In this document: positions 12,538-20,043 of the stretch, in pieces
Layout of the letters: each line of letters begins with the position of its first letter
How positions within the stretch are numbered: position 1 is the first letter of the stretch
Source: a virus
DNA length: 39,895 nt
IMG/VR virus record: IMGVR_UViG_3300011432_000030
Coordinates: 1 to 39,895 of that record
Direction: 5' to 3' (one strand)
The notes under the pieces: generated by a model
Database searches by the model: none
Told to the model about the DNA's origin: nothing
Seen by the model: the letters and a program-made list of their open reading frames with translations, nothing else
Translations under genes and position numbers: made by a program

Positions 12538-13094
12538 AATGAACTCCCCCTTTCGTCAATGCCTTTGACCAGTCGTTTGGCTTTGTCATAAACTTTTTCC
12601 AGTAAATGCACGTCGGCTACGCAATGGTCCACGATGTAATTCAGGGATTTGGAATTACCGTCCAGTGCCGATTGCATCCAGTAAACCCACTTAATGGGGG
12701 TTTTTTCTTCCTCGATCCCGAAGAACTGAAGCACGTTCCCGAGGCTGCGCCGGCTCAATCGCATGTGGCGCCGGGCCAACATAACCGGGTCGATGAATCG
12801 TGAGAACCGTAGATCCACACGCAGGTTGAACTTCAAGGCCCAACTCGTGAGCATGGTCTTATCAAAGAATTGCCCGTTATGAGCAACATAAATGTCGTAA
12901 TCGAGCAGGGCGTTGATTGTGGCCTCGACAATTGGCTTACAGTTCGATCGTTGATTCTTCCATGTGCCGAACTGGTCCGCTCGGATAACAGTTGGGGCAG
13001 ACTTGGACCCGTATTCCTTTATGACAGCACAGAGCAGTATGCCCGTGTCGGCGTAAAGGTTTGATGTTTCCAGGTCGAATATTGCTGTTTTCAT
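12534..13094 (-). CDS. DEDD-type 3'-5' exonuclease (RNase H-like)
   Basis: The 186-residue protein contains the DEDD set: FDLETSN (D7, E9), VAHNGQFFDKTML (H72 N73, D78) and IVDHCVADVHLLEKVY (D156, D161). This is the RNase H-like 3'-5' exonuclease superfamily, with a compact size like YprB/RNase_H_2-type or phage DnaQ-like enzymes. It probably degrades single-stranded DNA or RNA ends, in replication proofreading, recombination or nucleotide recycling. No DNA polymerase is found in the window, so it would not be a polymerase domain of this phage. It is flanked by coupled small genes. Confidence 0.85.
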   Translation of the reverse strand: MKTAIFDLETSNLYADTGILLCAVIKEYGSKSAPTVIRADQFGTWKNQRSNCKPIVEATINALLDYDIYVAHNGQFFDKTMLTSWALKFNLRVDLRFSRFIDPVMLARRHMRLSRRSLGNVLQFFGIEEEKTPIKWVYWMQSALDGNSKSLNYIVDHCVADVHLLEKVYDKAKRLVKGIDERGSSF

Positions 13095-13283
13095 TTAATC
13101 CCCGCGATGCGGGTACACCGTGTTTGGTTTGGGGTCACCTTCTGCTTCAATCGCTTTTTGAATCCACCACAAAGCCATGGTTAACCACCCGTCGATATCA
13201 CCCCGGCCCCGGTTCGCTGCTGATTCTTTGGCTCGGATAATGTTCTCTCTAGCCCCAGAAATCAGTTGAGCTTCAGCGTTCAC
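13095..13283 (-). CDS. Small unknown protein
   Basis: The GTG start at 13283 overlaps the stop of the structural gene upstream (GTGA). The 62-residue product SGARENIIRAKESAANRGRGDIDGWLTMALWWIQKAIEAEGD looks helical with a Trp-rich centre, a pattern seen in small helical phage proteins. It sits at the border between late structural genes and the exonuclease. Function unknown. Confidence 0.5.
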   Translation of the reverse strand: MNAEAQLISGARENIIRAKESAANRGRGDIDGWLTMALWWIQKAIEAEGDPKPNTVYPHRGD

Positions 13284-13981
13284 GAATGTTCTGCATCTGG
13301 CTCGCGCACAGTTCGGTGAATGGTCAGGGGAAAAGAGGATATGGCCAGGCCACCGTACCAGAACTTGGACCCGGTTGGGGCACCCACATCGCCGAGTGGG
13401 CCGAACAGAAGCTTAGCCACGCCGCCGGGGAACGTGCCCACGGTCGTTACATAGTTGCCGCTGGTCGGTTCAGGTTGGCCATCCAATGCCCAGGATAGCC
13501 ACATGAGACTCGGTGTGCCGGGTCCGTTCACGGTCTTGAACGTTTGCCAAACTCGAATCCAGGTGTTTAAAGGAACTGGATTTTCGATGGGTTTAAGAAT
13601 TGAATCCGGGCCGCCGAACAGGGTCAGGTTGCCATTCGGGAACAGGTAACAATTGCAGATTTCATGGACAAAGGTTGAATCGTATAGATCACACACTTCC
13701 ACGATCCTGGCCGGGTATTTGTCCACCTTGAATCGATACGTCACATGGGCTGTTGGATGTGGCCCGTTCAACTGCCGGCTAATCGAAGCGGCATAACCCG
13801 AGACCGGACTTGACCAGTCAGATAAAAGCACGCTTGGCGGGTCGTTCCTTTGCAGATAATCCCAGGTAAGGGTGTGATGCTGAAAATCAAAGTTCTCTGA
13901 CCATCCATCGGTTCGGCTCGTGAATGAATCCGTGTATATGTCCGGGATGGGAACCCGCTTCCTGCGTCGGGCTTGAATCAT
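13280..13981 (-). CDS. Putative virion-associated beta-sandwich protein
   Basis: The 233-residue protein starts IQARRRKRVPIPDIYTDSFTSRTDGWS and continues with alternating strands, aromatic residues and Gly/Asn turns (NGNLTLFGGPDS, WIRVWQTFK, LSWALDGQPEP, KFWYGGLAIS), typical of concanavalin-like carbohydrate-binding or fibre-tip domains. It comes after the lysis-type genes in the leftward late operon. A host-surface or glycan-binding role is inferred from composition only. GT at the start separates it from the upstream stop. Confidence 0.55.
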   Translation of the reverse strand: MIQARRRKRVPIPDIYTDSFTSRTDGWSENFDFQHHTLTWDYLQRNDPPSVLLSDWSSPVSGYAASISRQLNGPHPTAHVTYRFKVDKYPARIVEVCDLYDSTFVHEICNCYLFPNGNLTLFGGPDSILKPIENPVPLNTWIRVWQTFKTVNGPGTPSLMWLSWALDGQPEPTSGNYVTTVGTFPGGVAKLLFGPLGDVGAPTGSKFWYGGLAISSFPLTIHRTVREPDAEHS

Positions 13982-13983
13982 AC

Positions 13984-14154
13984 TTAGCCAGTTGTTAGGA
14001 AATCCAAGTCATCCTTCTGATAATCCTTCATGATCACCCAACCCTCAGTACTGCCAACGATGGTCTTAGAGCAGACCGTCACTTGCAGTCCGTTGAAAAT
14101 GAACCAAAGCAAAAACCGAGCGGCGTTGAGTCGAATCTTTTCTGTCATAATCAT
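13984..14154 (-). CDS. Small late-operon protein, 56 residues
   Basis: The ATG overlaps the preceding stop (CAATGA) and the gene ends 2 bases before the next start, a perfect fit. The product MIMTEKIRLNAARFLLWFIFNGLQVTVCSKTIVGSTEGWVIMKDYQ has a semi-hydrophobic N-terminal helix and a strand-rich end. Coupling argues for real coding. It could be a small tail or lysis accessory protein; no family is known to me. Confidence 0.55.
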   Translation of the reverse strand: MIMTEKIRLNAARFLLWFIFNGLQVTVCSKTIVGSTEGWVIMKDYQKDDLDFLTTG

Positions 14155-14468
14155 TGTTGCCTCGCTTCGATTGCGAACAATGCAAACACTGGTTCAGGTG
14201 TTCCCGTGGAATACGTCACTGCTTGACCCGTCCCAGGGATACCCTTGCTCACATAGTTCCACGCGCCGAACTGCTGCGAGACATCATCGAAGGCTTTGCA
14301 CAACACGTAATAGTTTACGTTTGTCTCCGTGGTCCAACTCAGCGTGGCTTGATAACAACAATGCAATCCCATCCCGTTGGTTTTCCCAGTTGGTGTGAAC
14401 CATGTCACCGAACCATCACACGCCACAATGTTCGTGATGGTTAATGCGAGTATGACGGGGTTGGTCAC
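14151..14468 (-). CDS. Fibronectin-III/Ig-like small virion or secreted protein
   Basis: It starts with GTG 14468, overlapping the upstream stop (GTGTGA). The 105 residues (NPVILALTITNIVACDGSVTWFTPTGKTNGM...SWTTETNVNYYVLCKAFDDVSQQF...IPGTGQAVTYSTG) show the strand order of a fibronectin type III-like domain with Trp and Tyr core residues. A short hydrophobic N-terminus may be a signal or a first strand. It probably decorates the particle or acts outside the cell. Confidence 0.55.
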   Translation of the reverse strand: MTNPVILALTITNIVACDGSVTWFTPTGKTNGMGLHCCYQATLSWTTETNVNYYVLCKAFDDVSQQFGAWNYVSKGIPGTGQAVTYSTGTPEPVFALFAIEARQQ

Positions 14469-14656
14469 ACCGGGGGGTTCAGTCTCGCCTTGGCTTCAGT
14501 GATGTATTGGTCGTAAGACTTCTCGGCCAAGTTGCAGAAGGTTTTCACCTCTTCAACCGTCAAGTCCTTGTTCCAGATCTCGGCAAGCTTAGGGGCGTAT
14601 TGAAGCGCCACCGGGCCGAGTGCGATTATTAATTGTGCGATGATTGCTCCACTCAT
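14465..14656 (-). CDS. Small protein with hydrophobic N-terminus, lysis region
   Basis: The 63-residue product MSGAIIAQLIIALGPVALQYAPKLAEIWNKDLTVEEVKTFCNLAEKSYDQYI has a hydrophobic helix at residues ~4-22 and a charged helical end. It is coupled to the lipoprotein gene (ATGA, 14653-14656). Position after holin-like genes suggests a lysis role, such as an antiholin or spanin partner, but that is inference. Confidence 0.5.
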   Translation of the reverse strand: MSGAIIAQLIIALGPVALQYAPKLAEIWNKDLTVEEVKTFCNLAEKSYDQYITEAKARLNPPV

Positions 14657-15021
14657 TGGTTCACCTTCACTTGTGGGGTTGTTTGTGCGGTTTGGAAAAA
14701 TGAAAGCATACTCAACAGCGCGAATTGGTTCGCTTCGAGCACTTCCGCGGCTGATGTGTAAAGGTCTTTATTCCCGGCAGTGGCGGCCGCCACGTAAGCA
14801 TCCCGGGCAATCCGCATGGATGCTTGGTACTTAGCATAGGCCGTTTTCACTTGCGCCTCTTGCTCTTCGGTGGCGTTTCCAAGAGCAACGTATGTTGCCC
14901 ATCCCTGCATGGCTGAATCTACGGTAACGGCGGTTGTGGCTAGAGACTTTCCCACATTGGCGCATCCTGTAATCAAGACCACCGAGACTGCGGCCAGTAA
15001 TAGTGATATGAGTTTTTTCAT
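14653..15021 (-). CDS. Outer-membrane-type lipoprotein
   Basis: The N-terminus MKKLISLLLAAVSVVLITGC has a positive start, a hydrophobic core and a lipobox L-I-T-G-C with the lipidated Cys at residue 20. The mature ~100 residues are alanine-rich and helical (WATYVALGNATEEQEAQVKTAYAKYQASMRIARDAYVAAATAG). Phage lipoproteins next to holins are often outer-membrane spanins (o-spanins) or superinfection factors. Here two holin-like genes lie directly upstream, so a spanin-like role is plausible though not proven. It argues for a diderm host. Confidence 0.65.
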   Translation of the reverse strand: MKKLISLLLAAVSVVLITGCANVGKSLATTAVTVDSAMQGWATYVALGNATEEQEAQVKTAYAKYQASMRIARDAYVAAATAGNKDLYTSAAEVLEANQFALLSMLSFFQTAQTTPQVKVNQ

Positions 15022-15296
15022 GGTTTAGTTATGGTTTCTGTGTTTCCGCTAACGGTTTCCGGGTCTTTTCCTTTGAACAACGCGACAGTCTTGCTAAAGA
15101 ACATTTCGCCCCCTTTAATTGCGGTCAGGACTGTTCCGAGCACGAATGAAGTCACCTTTAGAGCCTTGGGCGAGAGCCAATCCTGTGCGGGTAAATTTGC
15201 TAGAACCTGGGTCAGGACCATGACCACCACACCGGCCGCGAGCTGCAATAGGATTAGCTTCGTGATCCGTGCGTTACCGTTTGTGAAAATGCTCAT
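15018..15296 (-). CDS. Holin-like membrane protein with two segments
   Basis: ATG 15296 is preceded by AAGGACG and overlaps the stop of the small membrane gene upstream, so I reject the longer frame starting at 15383. The 92 residues contain two membrane segments (LILLQLAAGVVVMVLTQVLA, ~13-32, and VTSFVLGTVLTAIKGGEMFF, ~46-65) and a charged C-terminus (KGKDPETVSGNTETITKP). This matches a class II-type holin, which makes holes in the inner membrane at lysis. No endolysin is recognised beside it. Confidence 0.6.
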   Translation of the reverse strand: MSIFTNGNARITKLILLQLAAGVVVMVLTQVLANLPAQDWLSPKALKVTSFVLGTVLTAIKGGEMFFSKTVALFKGKDPETVSGNTETITKP

Positions 15297-15472
15297 TCGT
15301 CCTTTTGGATTTTGATTAGGTAATAAATGATCGCGCAGACCCCGCCGCAAATACCCACGCACAGAGACGCAATCCTTAGCCACTGCTCAACCGCAGCCAG
15401 GCTTACCCCGGTAGCAATCCACGGGCTTGTAGCGGCTGCTGTGGCGATAAAATCCTTTACGCGTTCACTCAT
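15293..15472 (-). CDS. Second holin-like small membrane protein, 59 residues
   Basis: A short gene overlaps the tail-fibre stop (CCATGA, 15469-15472) and the next start (GAATGA), so coding is well supported. The product MSERVKDFIATAAATSPWIATGVSLAAVEQWLRIASLCVGICGGVCAIIYYLIKIQKDE has a weak first and a clear second hydrophobic segment (residues ~36-53) and a charged C-terminus, like small phage holins. Along with the gene at 15018-15296 it may form a holin/antiholin pair. Confidence 0.6.
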   Translation of the reverse strand: MSERVKDFIATAAATSPWIATGVSLAAVEQWLRIASLCVGICGGVCAIIYYLIKIQKDE

Positions 15473-17991
15473 GGGTACACCAGGATTTGGATACAGGAAC
15501 CCGCTGGGATAAGGTCGTCAGCATAGTTCCCACCGTCCCCACTATTCACCGATATTACATCGGCGGATGTGTGCAGGGCGTGCGCCTTCGATGGCGACTC
15601 GCCGGTCGAAGCAAGGCTTAACAAGAGAAATGTTTTATTTGCCGTGAAAGCAGAGGATAGCGTGGCTGTGTATCTGCCCACGTCCGAATACGCCCAGACC
15701 ACTGTACCACCAAGGGTGTTTTCCAGCACAGTGGCAGATGGTGCGCCAACACCAGACTGAGTTATCAACGCCCGGTAAATCTTCACGGTCACATTCGTTA
15801 AAGACCCATTGGAGAATTGCAGCCCATTATAGTTCGTGGTCATGCCCGAAGCCCCAACGGCATTGGTAGCGTTCACCGCCCGAAAGGCTCCATCAGAAAG
15901 CACCTGGACATAACGCACCCCGGACCCGGCAAGGGCTGTATTGGTTTGTGCCCCACCCACGGTCAGCGCATCACCGACCGTTGTATCGTCTGATGATGTA
16001 ACATCCGCACCACTCACGGTTCCTGTAGCAGCCACGTCAGCGCCAGCAATAACATCGGTCGTGCTGGTGATGTGATTCCCTTGCAGGATTTTGTCGGTGA
16101 CTATTCCGCTATTAATCCCTCCGCCAGTCACCGTGAGCAGATCGTTTACATCGTCCCAAGCGAAAGTAGCTTCACCGCCGAATGCTCCGCCGTTGTTATA
16201 CTGCACATAGCTATCGCTACCGCCGGGCGAACCCCCACCCCCAGTTGATGCTATAGTGAAGCTCCTCTTGTTCGCGTTGGTCGTGATTGTGACATTGCTA
16301 CCAGGAATCAGGTCCACGGCATTGCTTAACCCACCCCCGCTCCCAATGAATGTGCCACCAGTGGTCGCCGTGAAATCATCTGAGCTTGTGAACCCACCCA
16401 CGTTAACGACCTCGCCCGCCGAACTAACCGAGAGCACCTCGCCGAGCAGCCCATTCACAAGACTGATTACTTTCGCCCCCGCGGCAAAAGTCTCGTCCGT
16501 GTCGTTGATTGTTAGAATAGGATCAGCCCCGCTGTCCCCATTTAGCTGGATCTCGGTTCCGCTAAACTCCGCAGTAGATGCTAAGACCCCATTCGTCCGG
16601 GTTGCCAGGTATGTCACCGTCGAGCCAGCAAGCCCAAACGGCGTGGCGTGGGTTGAAACAATATCGCAGTTTTGAAAAACGTAATGTGCACTCGCACAAT
16701 TCAGCAGGCCGAAAGAATTGGTCGATAAATTGATTCGGGCGTTCTTAATCGTGAGCACACCGTATGAACTGCACAGGCCGGATTGAATCCCGAATGTGTT
16801 CGTTGAATAGCTGGTGATCGTGTCAGCGTCGATGATGCCACCGTTCCCGCCGAGTTTGCCGCTGGTCATTACGAGTTCACCAACTTGCGCCACGGTGTTG
16901 CTATTGCAGAACATGACCCAGTTCTGTTCCCCTTGAGATTCAGCCCGCATCGCTATCAAGTGAGTAATCCCGGCCGCGCCCGTCTCAAGAATGCTATCTT
17001 TAGCCCGGATCAGCGGAGACTCAATATAGAGTGAATCCCAGTCGCCAATACCGGGGCTAACAATGTCATATTCTGATGCGTTAAGGAAACGACTGGCCCG
17101 AACAAACACATGGCCATCAGCCAGGACGAACATGCCCGATGTGGATGTAGATTCGATTTGTTCACAGTCGATTACCAATAGGGATTGTGCGCTAATGTCT
17201 GCAAACGCGAATGCAGACCCATTGTGATACCAGCGCCCACCACGAACATAATTTGTGCAGGCTACTCCCTGGTCATAAAACACAACCCGATTTGTCGTGT
17301 TGATGATTGAGTTTTGGTCAAAGATCCATGTGACACCGTTAACTGAAAGGTTGGTCCCGACATAAGTTCCGGCTGATACCTGAACCGTGTCGCCGGACTG
17401 CACGACGGTAATCGCCCCAGCCAATGTCCTGAATGCTTTAGACCTCAGCCCCCTTGTTCCAGTGGAATCTGATCCGCTCGGGTCCACGTAAACCCGCAAA
17501 CTGTTAGTGGTGCTCGCACCCCCAGCCGTGATTAGTTCACCGTTATACCAGAACCCGTCAGAGTTGTTTGTAAGCCCGCCCGCTGTCATGCCGTCCCCAG
17601 TCACATTCACAAACCGCAAGTCTGCCCCTTGCATGGTGTAGCCAAGTCCGGGCTGATTCGTGGCAGACCCTACATAATGGCTGGCATTGATTAATCCGTT
17701 TGTAACCGGGAAAGTAAAATAATTGGTCGTGACAATGTTGCGCCCGTAGAACTCTCCTCGATAGGTCCAGCCGTACACATTAGAAATGGTTGTGCTCCCG
17801 TTGGTCCCGGTGTTCCTTGAGACCCAATCCCGGGTAATCATCGCTCCCGCACCGTTGGTGAACTGGCCCACGGGATACAGCACGAACCTACGCACCCAAT
17901 GCGGTTCAGTGGTGTAATCTTCGAAATTGAATATTACATGAGCCGCTTGAGCGGGTAAGGACAGGAGAATTAAGGCGAGAAGTATTCTCAT
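15469..17991 (-). CDS. Tail fibre/spike-like protein with beta-helix, signal peptide
   Basis: The 840-residue protein opens with an apparent Sec signal (MRILLALILLSLPAQAAH). After about residue 165, SLRVYVDPSGSDSTGTRGLRSKAFRTLAGAIT..QSGDTVQVSAGTY is the entry pattern of a right-handed parallel beta-helix (pectate-lyase-like), which continues for ~250 residues. A strand- and Thr/Asn-rich shaft follows, with a GSGGGLSNAV fibre motif, and a distal tip (KTFLLLSLAS, CIQILVYP). Such proteins bind or cleave host surface glycans. A cleavable signal on a tail fibre is unusual. It ends overlapping the holin-like gene (ATGA) and overlaps the upstream fibre gene. Confidence 0.7.
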   Translation of the reverse strand: MRILLALILLSLPAQAAHVIFNFEDYTTEPHWVRRFVLYPVGQFTNGAGAMITRDWVSRNTGTNGSTTISNVYGWTYRGEFYGRNIVTTNYFTFPVTNGLINASHYVGSATNQPGLGYTMQGADLRFVNVTGDGMTAGGLTNNSDGFWYNGELITAGGASTTNSLRVYVDPSGSDSTGTRGLRSKAFRTLAGAITVVQSGDTVQVSAGTYVGTNLSVNGVTWIFDQNSIINTTNRVVFYDQGVACTNYVRGGRWYHNGSAFAFADISAQSLLVIDCEQIESTSTSGMFVLADGHVFVRASRFLNASEYDIVSPGIGDWDSLYIESPLIRAKDSILETGAAGITHLIAMRAESQGEQNWVMFCNSNTVAQVGELVMTSGKLGGNGGIIDADTITSYSTNTFGIQSGLCSSYGVLTIKNARINLSTNSFGLLNCASAHYVFQNCDIVSTHATPFGLAGSTVTYLATRTNGVLASTAEFSGTEIQLNGDSGADPILTINDTDETFAAGAKVISLVNGLLGEVLSVSSAGEVVNVGGFTSSDDFTATTGGTFIGSGGGLSNAVDLIPGSNVTITTNANKRSFTIASTGGGGSPGGSDSYVQYNNGGAFGGEATFAWDDVNDLLTVTGGGINSGIVTDKILQGNHITSTTDVIAGADVAATGTVSGADVTSSDDTTVGDALTVGGAQTNTALAGSGVRYVQVLSDGAFRAVNATNAVGASGMTTNYNGLQFSNGSLTNVTVKIYRALITQSGVGAPSATVLENTLGGTVVWAYSDVGRYTATLSSAFTANKTFLLLSLASTGESPSKAHALHTSADVISVNSGDGGNYADDLIPAGSCIQILVYP

Positions 17992-19397
17992 GGGTCGAAA
18001 TGGACAAGTTTCCAGCGCGAAGTTGTTCCGTTATAAATCAGGATTGCCGAACCGTTCCCGGTCGTGGTTCTGTCCGCTCCGGTGTTCGAGATGATTCGGT
18101 TTCCGGCAACTGGGTCTGTCCCGGATTGATGAGCGATGGTCATGTCAAAGCCTGTGTTGTTGTCGATAATGATTAGCTTTCCGTCTCGGTTGGGGCTGCC
18201 AGTGATGCCGTGAATCGAGAACGCCGCTCCAGGGCCGGACACTTCCATATAAACGTTTGTTCCGACAATCACCCCAGAATTGTTCCCCGAAGCCAAGGAC
18301 GCATTAGCGTACCTACCGAAAGCTATGTCTGAGCCGGCTGGGAAATTGTTCGTTCCGCGTGTGGTAACATTCGTGATAGACCCAACAACATACAGGCTTC
18401 CTGAAAGGTATGCGTTTCCGTTGGTGTTAACCGAGAAAACAATGTTCTGCCCCGGGCCTTGAATCTCAACCAGATTGGTTGCAGTAGTGCCAGCTGCTTG
18501 AACAATAAACGCAGGCTGGCTGGACGCCACCGCGGACACTATTGTCGATCCATTTGTAAGCAGGCTAAGCCAATTACCAGTGCCGATTTGGCCTATAGTA
18601 AGACCAGTAGTAAGCCCGATGAGTCGCCACACAACACTTCCCTGATTCGGGGAAAGCTCAACGTATGCCTGCGTCCCGTTGGTGATCGCCAGAACCCCAT
18701 TGGTGATTGAAGTGTCTCCTATCATCTTTGGGTTTCGCCACGAACCATTTGTAACAGTGCCCAAGTTCCCGCTTATGTCTGTTGCATTCGAAACCGTTCC
18801 GTTATAGAAAATCGAAAATGAGTTGGAATAGATGTTGGTCCCCGTGAACGTCTTGTTCCCGGAAATGGATTGCGCATTGGTCCGGCCAACTAGGTTCGAT
18901 ACAGATGTGGAGCTTTCAAATAAAGCCTGGGTGACAACATTCATGTTAAAGGCATGAACCAACCCAGAAGCGATATTGGTCTGCTGCGCCGAAGCAGGTT
19001 CACCACTGACTGGCACGCGTACACCAACAAGGGTTGTACATTGCTGGGTGCTGTATGAGACCGTGGCCCACCCAGCCGAGGGTGTAACGGTCAGGAATGA
19101 ACCGCATTGACCGATAAAATTGAAGTTGGTTGAACCCGCGTCGCTGATTGCCACCGAAGCAATCGGGGATGAACCGAAATGGGAATATAGATTCGTCTTG
19201 GCCCCGGCTGCCGTGCTGTTGGTGAGAACCTGAGTTAACGGGACAAAAACCGAATTGGTCCAGGTCCGGGTACTTCCATTGATGACAATGGTCTGGCCGT
19301 TCGTGGTCCCGTTGGTGATGGATAAACTTGCCGTGATTCGAATGGCGGCATTCGCAGATAAAGACAGGAACAGAAGTAATACCAAAAGAATTCTCAT
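17988..19397 (-). CDS. Second fibre-like protein with signal peptide
   Basis: The 469-residue protein also starts with a signal-like sequence (MRILLVLLLFLSLSANAAI), nearly the same as in the next gene. It is then rich in Asn-Gly-Thr, Thr-Asn and Ser (SITNGTTNGQTIVING, SLYVVGSITNVTTRGTNNF), as in trimeric fibre shafts. It ends with a knob-like region: GKLIIIDNNTGFDMTIAHQSG, NRIISNTGADRTTTGNGSAIL, YNGTTSRWKLVHF. This C-terminal pattern is familiar from phage receptor-binding or appendage proteins. ATGA couplings join it to both neighbours. The pair probably forms the host-recognition apparatus. Confidence 0.65.
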   Translation of the reverse strand: MRILLVLLLFLSLSANAAIRITASLSITNGTTNGQTIVINGSTRTWTNSVFVPLTQVLTNSTAAGAKTNLYSHFGSSPIASVAISDAGSTNFNFIGQCGSFLTVTPSAGWATVSYSTQQCTTLVGVRVPVSGEPASAQQTNIASGLVHAFNMNVVTQALFESSTSVSNLVGRTNAQSISGNKTFTGTNIYSNSFSIFYNGTVSNATDISGNLGTVTNGSWRNPKMIGDTSITNGVLAITNGTQAYVELSPNQGSVVWRLIGLTTGLTIGQIGTGNWLSLLTNGSTIVSAVASSQPAFIVQAAGTTATNLVEIQGPGQNIVFSVNTNGNAYLSGSLYVVGSITNVTTRGTNNFPAGSDIAFGRYANASLASGNNSGVIVGTNVYMEVSGPGAAFSIHGITGSPNRDGKLIIIDNNTGFDMTIAHQSGTDPVAGNRIISNTGADRTTTGNGSAILIYNGTTSRWKLVHFDP

Positions 19398-20017
19398 AAC
19401 GTGATTACGTCCATCTTCACCGACCCATCGTCGTTGCAGCCCAACTCCAATTCGTATGTTCCGTTCGGACTTCTCAATCTGATCGTGGCCCCGTTCGTAT
19501 TGTTTGCGAACTTGACATACCGCGCATCGGACTGGGCAAAGGTTAGGAATGTCTCGGTAAGGGCTGGGGCTTCGGTTGCGTTCTCATCCACCACGGCTTT
19601 CAGGGTGAATTGGAGTTGCAGAACCGTGTCCAACTCGCCACCATCATCCAGCTTGACCTCGAAATACGCTGTTCGTTCCGAAGCCGTCCCGATAAACGAA
19701 GTAATCCCTGCCGTGTTTAAAGCTATCTCCCCTTCAAACTGTTGATTGGTGGAATCCCACGTCCAAGTGGTTTGCAGGGCTAATGGGGTCGGGCCACCGG
19801 CTGTTCCGGTCGGGGTCTGCCCAACAGACACACGAAGGGTTAAGGAACCGACATCAACCTTGGCGTATGGGTTTTGCAACTGACCAGTCGGGTCTAAAAT
19901 GGAGATTTCAAACGGCTGAGTGTCGCCTTGGAAAAGCGCAGGAATTGATACGGCGGTCCCCTCAAAGTCCACCAACGATTTGCTCTGCCGATTAATGGCA
20001 AGCTTGAGTAAGCCCAT
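19394..20017 (-). CDS. Baseplate/tail-tip type structural protein (BppU-like)
   Basis: The 207-residue protein has an N-terminal Ig-like part (IPALFQGDTQPFEISILDPTGQ...YAKVDVGSLTLRVSVGQTPTG...LQTTWTWDSTNQQFEGEIAL) similar in style to upper-baseplate/BppU-type domains, then a fibre-attachment-like end (TFLTFAQSDARYVKFANN). It precedes the two fibre genes, which fits an adaptor that holds the fibres. A GTTGACG box sits 17 bases upstream of its ATG in a 26-base gap. No enzyme motif is present. Confidence 0.6.
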   Translation of the reverse strand: MGLLKLAINRQSKSLVDFEGTAVSIPALFQGDTQPFEISILDPTGQLQNPYAKVDVGSLTLRVSVGQTPTGTAGGPTPLALQTTWTWDSTNQQFEGEIALNTAGITSFIGTASERTAYFEVKLDDGGELDTVLQLQFTLKAVVDENATEAPALTETFLTFAQSDARYVKFANNTNGATIRLRSPNGTYELELGCNDDGSVKMDVITL

Positions 20018-20034
20018 TCCTCAATGGGCCACCC

Positions 20035-20040
20035 GTCAAC
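20035..20040 (-). promoter_or_regulatory. GTTGAC start-associated element (fibre-adaptor gene)
   Basis: GTTGAC, followed by GGGTGGCCCATTGAGGA, lies 17 bases before ATG 20017. CCCG and CGGG flank TTGA, so a small hairpin is possible. The 26-base gap has the same length and similar sequence as the gap before the tail-tube gene, so the motif is not chance at this site. Function unknown. Confidence 0.55.
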
Positions 20041-20043
20041 GGG

